Numbered from the stretch's first letter, positions 1 through 9,307 are shown. The stretch: DNA of 32,041 bases from Rhizobium sp. Q54 (GCA_945861265.1 CAMAUC010000036.1:1-32041); one strand, 5' to 3'. The notes: a model not told the origin generated them from the sequence alone. Program-made: numbers and translations.

Positions 1-17
1 CTAACCGCGAGACGTCC

Positions 18-1724
18 ATGCGTATCCTTGCCGGCGGCCCTGCACCACGCGGGGTCGCCGCGTCCTTGTCGGCGATCAAGCTCGCCGGCATCGCGATCGC
101 GCTCATGGCCGCGGCGCTGGTGGCCGCGCCGCTGATCAGCCTGGCGCGCACGGCATGGATCGGCGACGCCGAATTATGGCCGCATCTGGCCGCCCATGTT
201 CTGCCGGTGGCGATCGTGCAGACCGCGCTGCTTCTGATCGGCGTCGCCATCGTCACCACGGTCGCCGGCATTTTTCCGGCCTGGCTGGTGACGACATTTC
301 AGTTTCCAGGACGCGACAGTTTGCAATGGCTCCTGCCTTTGCCGCTGGCGATCCCGACCTATATCGCCGCATACATCTATGCCGATCTTCTCGACAGTGC
401 CGGGCCGGTGCAGAGCACCTTGCGCAGCCTGCTCGGCTTGCAGACCGGCGATTACTGGTTTCCGCCGGTCCGCTCGCTCGGCGGTGCGGTGTTCGTGTTC
501 GGCATCGTGCTTTACCCTTACGTCTATCTCGCCGCGCGCGCGCTTTTTCAAACGCAGTCCGGCGCCTTCAACGAGGCGGCGCGCACGATCGGGGCGAGGC
601 CGTGGCGTGTATTCTGCGACATCAGCCTGCCGCTGGCGCGGCCGGCCATTGCCGTCGGCGTCGCGCTGGCGCTGCTGGAAGCGCTTAACGATATCGGCGC
701 CTCCGAGTATCTCGGCGTGCAGACGCTGACACTGTCGATCTTCACCACCTGGCTCAACCGCGGCAGCCTGCCCGGCGCGGCGCAAATCGCGCTTGCCATG
801 CTGCTGCTGGTCGCGGCGTTGATTGCGCTCGAACGTTACGGGCGGCGGCGGCAAAGCGGCCGGTCCGCGGTGCACGATGGCGGTCTTGCCAGGCGCATTC
901 AACTCCATGGCCGATCCGGATGGCTGGCGATGGCCGCCTGTTTCGCGCCGGCGCTATTGGGATTCTTCGTGCCCGCCGGATTTCTCCTGCGTGAAGCAAT
1001 GTCGCGGGCGGTGTCGGGGGGATTCGACCTGGAGCTCTTGCGGCATACGCTAAACACGATCGGCCTCGCCGCCGTGGCCACGCTGGCGGTGCTGGCGATC
1101 GGGATTGCCGCCGCCCTGCCGCTTCGATCGGTGCGGATGCGCTTTCTGCTGGCCTGTCTTGCGGTCGCCAGCATGGGCTACGCCATACCCGGGACCGTGC
1201 TGGCTCTCGGACTTTTATCGCCGATGGTAGCAATCGATGAAGCAATCAATGTAACGGTGCTGTCGTTCGGCGGCGCACAGGTCGGCCTGCTGCTGGCCGG
1301 TTCGAGCGCGGCGCTGGTCGTCGCCTACACCATACGCTTCGCCTCCATGTCCATCGGCTTTGTGCAGGCGGGACTGGCCAACCTGCCGCATGAACTGGAC
1401 CACGCCGCCCGCCTTGCCGGCGCCGGACCATTGAGAGTCCTGCGCGACCTCCATCTGCCGCTGTTGCGGCCGGCGCTGGCGGCGGCCGCGCTCCTGGTCT
1501 TCGTCGATTGCCTGAAAGAACTGCCGATGACGCTGCTGATGCGGCCGCTCAACCTGGAAACGCTATCGACCTCGATCTACCAGCACGCCACGCGCGGCAG
1601 CTTCGAGGAAGGCGCGCTGGCCGCCCTGCTGATTGTCGCGGCCGGAATTTTCCCGGTGATCCTGCTTATCCGGCTAACCGATGCGGTCGAAAGCCGCCGG
1701 GGCGCCCTGTCCAGCACCTTATAA
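18..1724 (+). CDS. Iron(III)-type ABC transporter permease, two fused MetI domains
   Basis: Inner-membrane subunit of a binding-protein-dependent importer, 568 aa. It is strongly hydrophobic throughout, with about 12 predicted membrane segments. It has two MetI-type permease halves, each with an EAA loop that docks on the ATPase: EAARTIGARPWRVF near residues 186-200 and DHAARLAGAGPLRVL near 460-475. This double architecture and length are typical of the FbpB/SfuB ferric-iron permeases (family knowledge). The ATG at 18 is the first start in the window, and the protein begins with a plausible N-terminal membrane segment. The binding-protein gene, usually just upstream, would lie outside the window. 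No ATPase gene follows, since the next gene is an AsmA protein. Family assignment is firm. The iron substrate is inferred from architecture only; thiamine or phosphonate-type relatives are less likely. Confidence 0.85.
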   Translation: MRILAGGPAPRGVAASLSAIKLAGIAIALMAAALVAAPLISLARTAWIGDAELWPHLAAHVLPVAIVQTALLLIGVAIVTTVAGIFPAWLVTTFQFPGRDSLQWLLPLPLAIPTYIAAYIYADLLDSAGPVQSTLRSLLGLQTGDYWFPPVRSLGGAVFVFGIVLYPYVYLAARALFQTQSGAFNEAARTIGARPWRVFCDISLPLARPAIAVGVALALLEALNDIGASEYLGVQTLTLSIFTTWLNRGSLPGAAQIALAMLLLVAALIALERYGRRRQSGRSAVHDGGLARRIQLHGRSGWLAMAACFAPALLGFFVPAGFLLREAMSRAVSGGFDLELLRHTLNTIGLAAVATLAVLAIGIAAALPLRSVRMRFLLACLAVASMGYAIPGTVLALGLLSPMVAIDEAINVTVLSFGGAQVGLLLAGSSAALVVAYTIRFASMSIGFVQAGLANLPHELDHAARLAGAGPLRVLRDLHLPLLRPALAAAALLVFVDCLKELPMTLLMRPLNLETLSTSIYQHATRGSFEEGALAALLIVAAGIFPVILLIRLTDAVESRRGALSSTL

Positions 1725-1883
1725 TCCGGCACCGCGCAAGCAAAATTATTCAAGCCCCAGGCGGCCGGCCCGGCGAGGTTAGCCGGCCATCAAAGGGTCA
1801 CAGAGGCCGCCCAGGTTGGCGGCGACGGGGCCGATGGTATAGTCCTACGGCGCCGCTATCGTAACATCCGGAAGTTCTCGACT

Positions 1884-3827
1884 TTGACAGCCAACACTGG
1901 CCTCCGACGTTTGGGTTTCGTGTTGCTGGCCGCGATCGCGGCCGCGACCGGCGTGCTCACCACGGCCGGCTATCTGATCTCGCCCGATACGGTGCGCAGC
2001 GAAGTCCTGGACGGCATCCGCACGGCCACCGGCCTCGACCCGGTCCTGCGTGGCAAGGCGAGCGTATCGCTGTTTCCCAAAGGCAGCGTCAGCTTCGCCG
2101 ACGTCATCCTAGGCGACGCCGCCAAGCCGGCGCTAACTGCGGAGCGGCTGACCGCGCGCCTGCGGTTTTTTCCGCTGCTGATCGGCCGCGTCGAGATCGC
2201 CGACGTCTCGCTCGAGCGGCCGACCATCGCCGTCGAGCTTGAGGCCGACGGCAGGTCGAACTGGTCGGTGCTGATCGACGCGCTCGCGCGCGGCAAGAAG
2301 ACCAACGGAGCACGGCCGGTGGCGGCTTTCTCGGAAATGCGCATCGAGAGCGGCACCGTCATCCTACGCAACCATGTCACCAGGACCGTCGAGACGCTGA
2401 GCAATGTCGATTTTTCGCTGGCCTGGCCGTCGATATCCAAAAGCTTCGGCGCGACCGGGCATTTTGTCTGGCGCGACGAGCCGGTCGACGCCAGCGTGAC
2501 GCTCTCCGACTTTCCGGCGGCGCTGCAAGGCAACCGCAGCGGCCTGAAACTGCGGTTCGCCGGCAGCCCGTTGAAGGCGGCGTTTGAAGGCTCGATCAGC
2601 GTCAAGCCGACGCTCAAGATCGAAGGCACCTTGGCCGCCGACGCCGCCTCGCTGCGGACGGCTTTGATCTGGACCGGACAAAATCCGCTGCCCGGCGGCG
2701 GCTTCGGCCGTTTCGCCATCAAGGCCCAGACCAATGTCGTCGGCGGCACGATCGGCCTGTCGGGCGTCAATGTCGAACTCGACGGCAACAGCGCCGAGGG
2801 CGTGCTGACTTTCGCTACCGACGGCCGGCAGACGCTGCAAGGCACGCTCGCCGCCGATACGCTCGATCTGTCGCCTTATGTTTCGACGATCCGCTTGCTC
2901 ACCAGCAACCAGCGCGAATGGAGCAGCACCCGCATCGCGCCGGACGGGCTGACCGGCATCGATTTCGACATGCGCCTGTCGGCCGCCAATGTCGTCGTGT
3001 CGAATGCCAAATTCGGCCGCACCGCCATCGGCGCCAACTTGCGCGCCGGTCACCTGGCGGTGACCGTCGGCGAAGCGCAGGCCTATGGCGGCGTCATCAA
3101 GGGGTCGCTGGCGCTGGCCAATTTCGAAGCCGGCATCGATCTCAAATCGCAAATGCAATTCATCGACGTCGATCTGGAGAGCTGCCTCGGCCAGTTGTTC
3201 GGGCTGCACCGGCTGACCGGCAAGGGCAATATTTCATTCAACGTCGAGGGCACCGGCGAAAGCGTACTCGGCGTCACCCGCACAATGAACGGCACCGCCA
3301 CCCTCGTCGGCCAGAAGGGGGCGCTTACCGGCCTCAATGTCGAGCAGTTGCTGCGCCGGTTGGAGCGGCGGCCCTTGTCGGGCGGCGGCGAATTCCGCAC
3401 CGGCAGCACGCCCTACGACAAAATCACCATGGGCCTGAAAATCGCCAAGGGCACCGTGTCGGTCGAGGACGTAAAGATCGAGGGTTCGGCGGTGCGGCTG
3501 GCGCTGGCCGGCACGGCCTCGATTCCCGACCGCGAACTCGACCTCAAAGGCACCGCCACCTTGGTCTCCACCGCCCGGGCTGGCGCGGCTACTTTTGAAT
3601 TGCCCTTCATCGTACAAGGCAACTGGGACGACCCGATCATGCTGCCCGATCCGGAAGCCTTGATCCGCCGCTCGGGCGCCGCCGCACCGCTGCTCGATGC
3701 GGTGCGGGAACGTGGCGCCCGCGACGCCGTACGCTCGGCGATCGAGCGACTGACCGGCAACGCTCTCGCACCCGCCGCACCGGTGGCCGAACCCGCGGTT
3801 CCCGTCGCCACCCCGGCGCCACGATAG
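1884..3827 (+). CDS. AsmA family protein
   Basis: Protein of 647 aa with one N-terminal membrane anchor (about residues 8-30, LGFVLLAAIAAATGVL). A long periplasmic region follows, rich in beta-strand-like repeats. The N-terminal part carries AsmA hallmarks: a region on base and target values (VLRGKASVSLFPKGSVSFADV near 54-74), then LERPTIAVELEADGRSNW. The C-terminal part has the AsmA_2-like GKGNISFNVEGTGES and MNGTATLVGQKGAL stretch. Family knowledge links AsmA/TamB-like proteins to outer-membrane biogenesis and inter-membrane lipid transport. The exact role here is unknown. The start used is TTG at 1884; no ATG fits upstream of the anchor, and another TTG nine codons downstream is possible. 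The last 20 residues are Ala/Pro/Val-rich. The gene converges on the response regulator at 3846 with an 18-nt gap. Confidence 0.8.
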   Translation: MTANTGLRRLGFVLLAAIAAATGVLTTAGYLISPDTVRSEVLDGIRTATGLDPVLRGKASVSLFPKGSVSFADVILGDAAKPALTAERLTARLRFFPLLIGRVEIADVSLERPTIAVELEADGRSNWSVLIDALARGKKTNGARPVAAFSEMRIESGTVILRNHVTRTVETLSNVDFSLAWPSISKSFGATGHFVWRDEPVDASVTLSDFPAALQGNRSGLKLRFAGSPLKAAFEGSISVKPTLKIEGTLAADAASLRTALIWTGQNPLPGGGFGRFAIKAQTNVVGGTIGLSGVNVELDGNSAEGVLTFATDGRQTLQGTLAADTLDLSPYVSTIRLLTSNQREWSSTRIAPDGLTGIDFDMRLSAANVVVSNAKFGRTAIGANLRAGHLAVTVGEAQAYGGVIKGSLALANFEAGIDLKSQMQFIDVDLESCLGQLFGLHRLTGKGNISFNVEGTGESVLGVTRTMNGTATLVGQKGALTGLNVEQLLRRLERRPLSGGGEFRTGSTPYDKITMGLKIAKGTVSVEDVKIEGSAVRLALAGTASIPDRELDLKGTATLVSTARAGAATFELPFIVQGNWDDPIMLPDPEALIRRSGAAAPLLDAVRERGARDAVRSAIERLTGNALAPAAPVAEPAVPVATPAPR

Positions 3828-3845
3828 CTGCCCTGTGACAACGCT

Positions 3846-4346
3846 TCAGGCGGCGGGCGTTGCGCGTCGCTCTTTCGTCACCGGCTCGCGCGGCAGCGGG
3901 CCGTAATAGCCTTCGAACTGCACCGTCGCGCGGGGCTTGAGCAGGATCGAAATGAGACGATCCAGCAGCGCCTTGGCGGAAACCGGCTTGCACAAGAACT
4001 CGTTCACCCCGAGCTTCACCGACTCGACAATGCGCCAGCGCTCGCCATGCGCGGACAGCATGATGATGGGCACGTCGGGCACGGGAAACACACCGGGCGA
4101 GCGCACGATGCGGACCAGCTCGGGGCCGTTCAACAGCGGCATTTCCCAGTCGAGAATGATCACGTCGGGCGTCGCTGCGCGGATCATCTCCAGCGCGGCG
4201 ATGCCGTCGCCAGCCTCGACAATCGACTTCACGCCGATCGTGTTGAGCAGGCCGCGCACCAGTTTGCGCGTGAAAGCATTATCGTCGACCAGCAACACGT
4301 TGAGTTGCTGGACCAGATATTCGGCATGTTTGGGATTGATGTTCAT
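3846..4346 (-). CDS. Receiver-only response regulator (CheY-like), paralogue 1
   Basis: 166 aa, a single receiver domain with no output domain. Visible receiver residues are the acidic pair D21-D22, the phospho-acceptor D66 in LDWEMP, the conserved Ser98 switch residue in IIMLSAHG, and K120 in LCKPVS. After the receiver comes a short tail containing GYYGPLPREP. It is a paralogue of the regulator at 5995-6513: from the start codons to K120 the two align with no gap, and both tails contain YYGP.PR. It lies 39 nt downstream of glpK on the same strand, so co-transcription with the glycerol genes is plausible. No histidine kinase is in the window. Output is probably by protein-protein contact, as for CheY or DivK (inference). 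Confidence 0.88.
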   Translation of the reverse strand: MNINPKHAEYLVQQLNVLLVDDNAFTRKLVRGLLNTIGVKSIVEAGDGIAALEMIRAATPDVIILDWEMPLLNGPELVRIVRSPGVFPVPDVPIIMLSAHGERWRIVESVKLGVNEFLCKPVSAKALLDRLISILLKPRATVQFEGYYGPLPREPVTKERRATPAA

Positions 4347-4385
4347 CGCGCGACCTGACCGGTACGCCAGTATGGCGGCGAAAAG

Positions 4386-5882
4386 TCACTTTGCCGTTAA
4401 TGTGCGGCGCACCGCGTCCTTCCAGCCGGCATATTTCGCGTCCCGCTGCGCCGGCGCCATGGACGGCTCGAAACGGCGGTCGAGCCGCCATTGCGCGGCA
4501 AAGCCGTCGAGGCCGGGACAGATCCCGGCGGCAAGCCCGGCGAGATAGGCGGCGCCGAGCGCGGTCGTCTCCATGACTACCGGCCGGTCGACCGGGCTCG
4601 CCAGAATATCGGCCAGGAATTGCATGCAGGAATCGCTGGCGGTCATGCCGCCATCGACGCGCAGGATGGTTTGGGCGGATGCCGAAGCCGGCCAGTCGGC
4701 GCGCATGGCCTCCAGCAAATCGCGGGTCTGGTAGCCGACGGAATCAAGCGTGGCGCGGGCGATCTCGGCCGCGCCGGAATTGCGCGTGAGCCCGAAAATC
4801 GCGGCGCGCGCCTGCGGGTCCCAATAGGGCGCGCCCAGACCGACAAAGGCCGGCACCAGATAGACCGCCTCGGCCGGATCGGCGCGTTCGGCCAGCGCGC
4901 CGACATCGGACGATTTGGCGATGATCTTCAAGCCGTCGCGCAGCCATTGCACGGCAGCGCCGGCGATGAAGATCGAACCTTCCAGCGCATAAGTGCGCTT
5001 GCCGTCGAGTTGATAGGCGATGGTGGTGAGCAGCCGGTTGTGCGAGGCGATGCGTTCAGAGCCGGTATTGAGCAGCACGAAACAGCCGGTGCCGTAGGTC
5101 GATTTCATCATGCCGGGCGCAAAGCAGCCCTGGCCGATGGTCGCGGCCTGCTGGTCGCCGGCGATGCCGAGGATGCGGATCGGGCCGCCGAACAACTCCG
5201 GCGCGGTGACGCCGAATTCGCCGGCGCAGTCCTGGACGTGCGGCAGCAGGCGCGTCGGCACGCCAAAGATGGCGCACAGGCCTTCGTCCCAGACGCCCTT
5301 GCCGATATCGAGCAACATGGTGCGCGCGGCATTGGTGGCGTCGGTCGCGTGCACCTTGCCGCCGGTCAGCCGCCACAGCAGAAAACTGTCGATGGTGCCG
5401 AAGGCAAGTTCGCCGTCACGCGCTTTGGCGCGCGCGCCGTCGACATTGTCGAGCAGCCAGGCGATTTTGCTCGCGGAAAAATAGGGATCGAGCAGCAGCC
5501 CGGACCGCTTGACGATTTCGGGCTCATGGCCGAGAGCGCGCAAGGCATCGCAATGACCGGCGGTGCGGCGGTCCTGCCAGACGATGGCCTTGTGAATCGG
5601 CGCACCGCTCGCGCGGTCCCAGATCACGCTGGTCTCGCGCTGGTTGGTGATGCCGATGCCGGCGACATCCTTGGCGCTTACGCCGGCAGACGCCATCGCT
5701 TCGCGCACGGTGGCGACGGTCGCCTGCCAGATTTCCTCCGGGTCGTGCTCGACCCAGCCGGGCGCCGGATAAAATTGCCGCAGTTCGCGCTGCGCGCTGG
5801 CGCAAGGCTTCAACGCCGCATCGAACACGATGGCGCGCGTCGAGGTGGTGCCCTGATCGATGGCGATGAGATGGTTCGGCAA
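4386..5882 (-). CDS. glpK: Glycerol kinase
   Basis: Phosphorylates glycerol with ATP to sn-glycerol 3-phosphate, a cytoplasmic FGGY-family enzyme. The 498 aa match the usual length. Motifs in order are DQGTTSTR (9-16, phosphate binding), GITNQRET (glycerol-contacting Arg-Glu), the [13 protein letters not shown] region, [47 protein letters not shown] and LRVDGGM near the C-terminus. The start is ATG at 5882, giving [11 protein letters not shown]. It sits in a minus-strand run with glpD upstream, and one response regulator lies on each side. Together GlpK and GlpD feed glycerol into glycolysis as dihydroxyacetone phosphate. A glycerol facilitator and a GlpR repressor are absent from the window. 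Confidence 0.96.
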   Translation of the reverse strand: MPNHLIAIDQGTTSTRAIVFDAALKPCASAQRELRQFYPAPGWVEHDPEEIWQATVATVREAMASAGVSAKDVAGIGITNQRETSVIWDRASGAPIHKAIVWQDRRTAGHCDALRALGHEPEIVKRSGLLLDPYFSASKIAWLLDNVDGARAKARDGELAFGTIDSFLLWRLTGGKVHATDATNAARTMLLDIGKGVWDEGLCAIFGVPTRLLPHVQDCAGEFGVTAPELFGGPIRILGIAGDQQAATIGQGCFAPGMMKSTYGTGCFVLLNTGSERIASHNRLLTTIAYQLDGKRTYALEGSIFIAGAAVQWLRDGLKIIAKSSDVGALAERADPAEAVYLVPAFVGLGAPYWDPQARAAIFGLTRNSGAAEIARATLDSVGYQTRDLLEAMRADWPASASAQTILRVDGGMTASDSCMQFLADILASPVDRPVVMETTALGAAYLAGLAAGICPGLDGFAAQWRLDRRFEPSMAPAQRDAKYAGWKDAVRRTLTAK

Positions 5883-5994
5883 ATCTGCCCCCGGCCTTGG
5901 CTGTCAGGCCAACGCTAGCGCACGAAGCACAAGCGGGGAAACCGGAATTACGCGGGAGCGTATGGCAAACAGAACTGCCGGCGGAGTGCCCGCG

Positions 5995-6513
5995 TCAGGT
6001 CAGCATCACCAGATGGCCGGCATTGTCGTTGTCTTCGTGGATATTGGCCATCTTGCGCGGCGCCGGGCCGTAATAGTCGCCGGATTTCATCAGCGGCCGC
6101 GGCTTGGTCATCACCGCGATAATGCGGTCGCGCAGCGCCTTGGACGACACCGGCTTGAGCAGGAATTCGTTGACGCCGATTTCGATCGCCTCGATCACGC
6201 GCGAGCGTTCGCCATGACCGGTCAGCATGATGATCGGAATATCGGGCAAGGGAAATGTCTGCGGCGAACGCACCAGGCGCACGAAACCGGCGCCGTCGAG
6301 CCCGGGCATTTCCCAGTCGAGGATCACCATGTCCGGCATGGTGTTGCGGATCATTTCCAGACCGGCCGGACCGTCGGCCGCCTCAAAGATGTTGCGCACG
6401 CCGATGCTCATGAGCAAAGTGCGCACGACCTTCCGCATGTAATGCTCATCGTCGACGATGAGAATCTTCGCGGTGGCGAACCGGGCTTCGAGCGATCTTG
6501 TGTCAATCGGCAT
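5995..6513 (-). CDS. Receiver-only response regulator (CheY-like), paralogue 2
   Basis: 172 aa from ATG 6513. An upstream in-frame ATG at 6537 would add eight residues. I chose 6513 because it gives exactly 16 residues before the first receiver strand (ILIVDD), the same as in paralogue 1, so the two proteins align without gaps. Receiver residues are D21-D22, phospho-acceptor D66 in LDWEMP, T98 in IIMLTGHG, and K120 in LLKPVS. The tail continues with DYYGPAPRK and a further short acidic stretch. There is no output domain. It sits between glpD (130 nt upstream) and glpK (112 nt downstream) on the same strand. The partner kinase and the process controlled are unknown. Confidence 0.88.
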   Translation of the reverse strand: MPIDTRSLEARFATAKILIVDDEHYMRKVVRTLLMSIGVRNIFEAADGPAGLEMIRNTMPDMVILDWEMPGLDGAGFVRLVRSPQTFPLPDIPIIMLTGHGERSRVIEAIEIGVNEFLLKPVSSKALRDRIIAVMTKPRPLMKSGDYYGPAPRKMANIHEDNDNAGHLVMLT

Positions 6514-6643
6514 AGGTAATCCGCTTATGTCGAACATCTAATCCACATCGATATTCAAGCACAAAGTTATGGCGCTGCGATAAAGCCGGACGAATCAATT
6601 TCTCCGCCCGCATTAAGGTTTCATCAACCCTGTCGATCGCCGC

Positions 6644-8170
6644 TCACGGCGCGGCCTGCCCGTCCGGCGCGGTCTTGACGGCGGCTGGGCCGCGCAATGA
6701 AGCGATGAACTGTGCGACCGCCGTACGCTCTTCGACGCTGGCCGACAGGCCGAGCTTGCTGCGCCGCCACAGCACGTCGTCGGCGGTCTGCGCCCATTCG
6801 TGGTCGACCAGATAGCGCACTTCCGCGCCGGTGAGATCGCCGGTCAGTACGGGCCCGAGGTCGGAAAGCTTTTGCGCGTCGCCGAGAAACCTTTCGCAGC
6901 GCAGGCCGTAGGCGCGCGCCTGACGCCGCACCGTCGCGTCCGTGAGAAACGGCCAGCGCGCCCTCATCTCGGTGACGACGTCGGCGAAACCTTCGGGTGG
7001 AAATTCGCCGCCCGGCAGCGAGGATTTCGCGGTCCATGCCGGCTTCGCCAAAAAGAAATGGCGCATCTTGCTCATGGCGGCCTCGGCCAGCCGCCTGTGC
7101 GTGGTGATCTTGCCGCCGTAGACGGTGAGCAACGGCGCCAGATGGCGCTGCTCGTCGAGCGTCAGCACATAATCGCGCGTCACGTCTTCGGGCTTGCCGG
7201 CGCCGTCATCATAGAGCGCACGCACGCCGGCAAAGGACCAGACCAACTCGTCGGGCGTCAATCTGTCGCGGAAATACTCGTTCGCCACCTCGCAAAGATA
7301 CATGATCTCCACCGGACCCGGCGCCGGCGATTTCAGATCGCCGACGAAATTCTCGTCGGTCGTGCCGATCAGCGTGAAATCTTCGGCGAAGGGCAGCGCG
7401 AAGACGACGCGGCCGCCTTTGGCCTGGAGAATATAGCCGTCGCTGTGATCGAAGCGGCGGCGCACGACGATGTGGCTGCCTTTGATCAGGCGCACCGGCG
7501 CCGGCAGCGGCTGCCGAATGATGGTGTCGGCCACTTCGCCGATCCAGGGACCGGCGGCATTGACCAGAACGCGCGCGGTCGCGGTTTCGCGCTTGCCGCG
7601 GTTGTTGAGCACCAGTTCCCATTCGTCGCGCCGTTCCACCCGCACGCAGCGGGTGCGGGTGCGGACGGTGGCGCCGCGTTCCGCGGCATCGACCGCGTTG
7701 AGAACGACCAGACGGCTGTCGTCGACCCAGCAGTCGGAATATTCGAAGGCGTAACGGAACGACCGTTTGAGCGGCTGGCCGACCACATTATGCGTCAGAT
7801 CGATGGTGCGCGACGGCGGCAGCAGCTTGCGCGCGCCCAGCCAGTCGTAAAGCAGAAGGCCGAAGCGCAACTTGAGCGGCGCGCGCATGCCCGGCACGGG
7901 CGGCAGCACGAAGCGCATCGGCCGGATCAGATGCGGCGCCATGCGCAGCAGCACCTCGCGTTCGCCGAGCGCTTCGCGCACCAGCCGGAACGCGCCGTGT
8001 TCGAGATAGCGCAGGCCGCCATGGATCAGCTTTGAGGAGGCCGACGAGGTGCCGGAGGCCAGATCGTTCGCTTCGACCAGGAGCACGCGCAGGCCCCGGC
8101 CGGCGGCGTCGCGCGCCAGGCCGGTGCCGTTGATGCCGCCGCCGATGATTGCGAGGTCGTAGTCGGCCAT
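6644..8170 (-). CDS. glpD: FAD-dependent glycerol-3-phosphate dehydrogenase
   Basis: Oxidises sn-glycerol 3-phosphate to dihydroxyacetone phosphate and passes electrons to the quinone pool. It is a peripheral inner-membrane enzyme. The 508 aa are close to the standard GlpD length of about 500. The N-terminus has the FAD dinucleotide fold DLAIIGGGINGTG (residues 5-17), followed by the family stretch SGTSSASSKLIHGGLRYLE near 39-57. Further on are VLVNAAGPW, the strand with FALPFAEDFTLIGTTDE, and VYGGKITTHRRLAE, all typical of GlpD. The C-terminal helical domain (DAO_C) ends in an Ala/Pro-rich tail. The ATG at 8170 opens MADYDLAIIGG. It is the first gene of the glpD-regulator-glpK-regulator run. 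The facing gene at 8362 is divergent, so the 191-nt gap should hold the promoters of both. Confidence 0.96.
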   Translation of the reverse strand: MADYDLAIIGGGINGTGLARDAAGRGLRVLLVEANDLASGTSSASSKLIHGGLRYLEHGAFRLVREALGEREVLLRMAPHLIRPMRFVLPPVPGMRAPLKLRFGLLLYDWLGARKLLPPSRTIDLTHNVVGQPLKRSFRYAFEYSDCWVDDSRLVVLNAVDAAERGATVRTRTRCVRVERRDEWELVLNNRGKRETATARVLVNAAGPWIGEVADTIIRQPLPAPVRLIKGSHIVVRRRFDHSDGYILQAKGGRVVFALPFAEDFTLIGTTDENFVGDLKSPAPGPVEIMYLCEVANEYFRDRLTPDELVWSFAGVRALYDDGAGKPEDVTRDYVLTLDEQRHLAPLLTVYGGKITTHRRLAEAAMSKMRHFFLAKPAWTAKSSLPGGEFPPEGFADVVTEMRARWPFLTDATVRRQARAYGLRCERFLGDAQKLSDLGPVLTGDLTGAEVRYLVDHEWAQTADDVLWRRSKLGLSASVEERTAVAQFIASLRGPAAVKTAPDGQAAP

Positions 8171-8184
8171 GGCCTGAACTTAAG

Positions 8185-8194
8185 CTCTCGAGAG
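8185..8194. promoter_or_regulatory. Perfect 10-bp palindrome in the glpD leader
   Basis: CTCTCGAGAG is a perfect inverted repeat 14 nt upstream of the glpD ATG, inside the glpD/amidotransferase divergent gap. It could be an operator, but it is short, may be chance, and matches no operator I can name. Confidence 0.2.
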
Positions 8195-8361
8195 TGAGAT
8201 AAAACCGGGCACAATCTAGCGCCTGGCGCGTTAACACCGCTTAAAGCTTCCGGATTCAGGCGTGAAAACAGGCAGCGCCTTGGCTTGGCCACAGACCGGG
8301 CGATAAAATTGCCGACCGAATTTATGCGATTCCTGGCTCGCCGACCCTTCAAGGACTGGAA

Positions 8362-9228
8362 ATGCCCTCCCCGCGCCTGCTCGTCATCGAAGGCAATTCG
8401 CCCGAAACCATGGCCGAACATGTGTCGTTCGGCGGCGTGCCGGCGAGCACGGGCTATTCCGACCTGTTGCGCGAATTGTTGCCGGGCGCGGCGGTGGACA
8501 TCTGTCATCCGGCCGACCCCGGCGCCGTCTTGCCGGACGGCCAATCCCTGCAGGGCTATGACGGCATCGCCATCACCGGCTCCAGCCTGCACATTTACAA
8601 CGGCGGCGCGGCGGTCACGCGACAGATCGATCTGGTGCGTGAAGTAATGACGACCGGGACGCCCTTGTTCGGCTCCTGCTGGGGGCTACAGATCATTACG
8701 GTCGCCGCCGGCGGCGTGGTGCGGAAAAATCCGAATGGCCGCGAGATCGGTTTCGGGCGCGGCATCAGGCTGACCGCGGCCGGCCGCCAGCATCCGATGT
8801 ATGTCGGCAAGCTCGACGTGTTCAACGCGCCGACCGTGCATCTCGACGAGGTCGAGACGCTGCCGCCGGGCGCGACGGTGCTGGCCAGCAATGCGACGTC
8901 GGCGGTGCAGAGCGTGGAAATCCGCACCCCGGAGTCGATCGCCTGGGGCGTGCAGTATCACCCGGAATATCCGCTGCGCGAACTGGCGACCATCGTGCGG
9001 CGAATCGGCACCGGGCTGATCCGCGAGGGCTTCTTTGCCGACGAAGGCGACATGAGGACTTTCGCGCAGGACCTGGACACGCTCGACAGCGATCCGGATT
9101 GCAAGCGATTGTCGTGGCGGCATGGCATCAGCCGCAACGTACTCGACAAGAAGCTGCGCGTCAGCGAAGTGGCGAACTGGATGGAATACCAGGTGCTGCC
9201 GATGCGGGTGAAACGCGGGAGGGGATGA
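8362..9228 (+). CDS. Class I glutamine amidotransferase-like protein
   Basis: 288 aa with a class-I GATase fold. The catalytic triad is visible: nucleophile C106 in the elbow GSCWGLQ, and H200 and E202 in QYHPEYP. An ITGSSLHIYN segment near 71-80 corresponds to the oxyanion strand region. After the GATase core (about 1-215) is a roughly 70-residue extension with no domain I recognise. No synthetase domain is fused and none is encoded nearby, so the ammonia acceptor is unknown. It may instead be a stand-alone gamma-glutamyl hydrolase or GMP-synthase-like GATase. It is divergent from glpD and precedes an SDR gene by 79 nt, with a palindromic repeat between them. Confidence 0.85.
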   Translation: MPSPRLLVIEGNSPETMAEHVSFGGVPASTGYSDLLRELLPGAAVDICHPADPGAVLPDGQSLQGYDGIAITGSSLHIYNGGAAVTRQIDLVREVMTTGTPLFGSCWGLQIITVAAGGVVRKNPNGREIGFGRGIRLTAAGRQHPMYVGKLDVFNAPTVHLDEVETLPPGATVLASNATSAVQSVEIRTPESIAWGVQYHPEYPLRELATIVRRIGTGLIREGFFADEGDMRTFAQDLDTLDSDPDCKRLSWRHGISRNVLDKKLRVSEVANWMEYQVLPMRVKRGRG

Positions 9229-9235
9229 CAGCCAC

Positions 9236-9274
9236 CGCCGTCATGCCCGCCCTTGTGCCGGGCATCCACGTCTT
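9236..9274. repeat. Short palindromic intergenic repeat
   Basis: Arms ATGCCCG (9243-9249) and CGGGCAT (9259-9265) form a perfect 7-bp stem around a 9-nt loop. A flank reading CCACGTCTT follows. From memory this core closely resembles a dispersed intergenic repeat found in many copies in Bradyrhizobium and Rhodopseudomonas genomes. It fills most of the gap between two same-strand genes and could stabilise or partly terminate the upstream mRNA. There is no T-run. Confidence 0.55.
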
Positions 9275-9307
9275 TAAGCTGGCCAACAAAGAAGGCAGGC
9301 TTATTCC

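Noticed and set aside
1763-1788. GGCCGGC / GCCGGCC inverted repeat after the permease gene
   Set aside because: Only 7 bp with a 12-nt loop and no T-run in GC-rich DNA; not distinguishable from chance and not a credible terminator.
4491-5918. 475-aa plus-strand open frame across glpK
   Set aside because: Antisense shadow of glpK with Gly/Arg/Gln-rich composition and no motifs; typical of GC-rich DNA.
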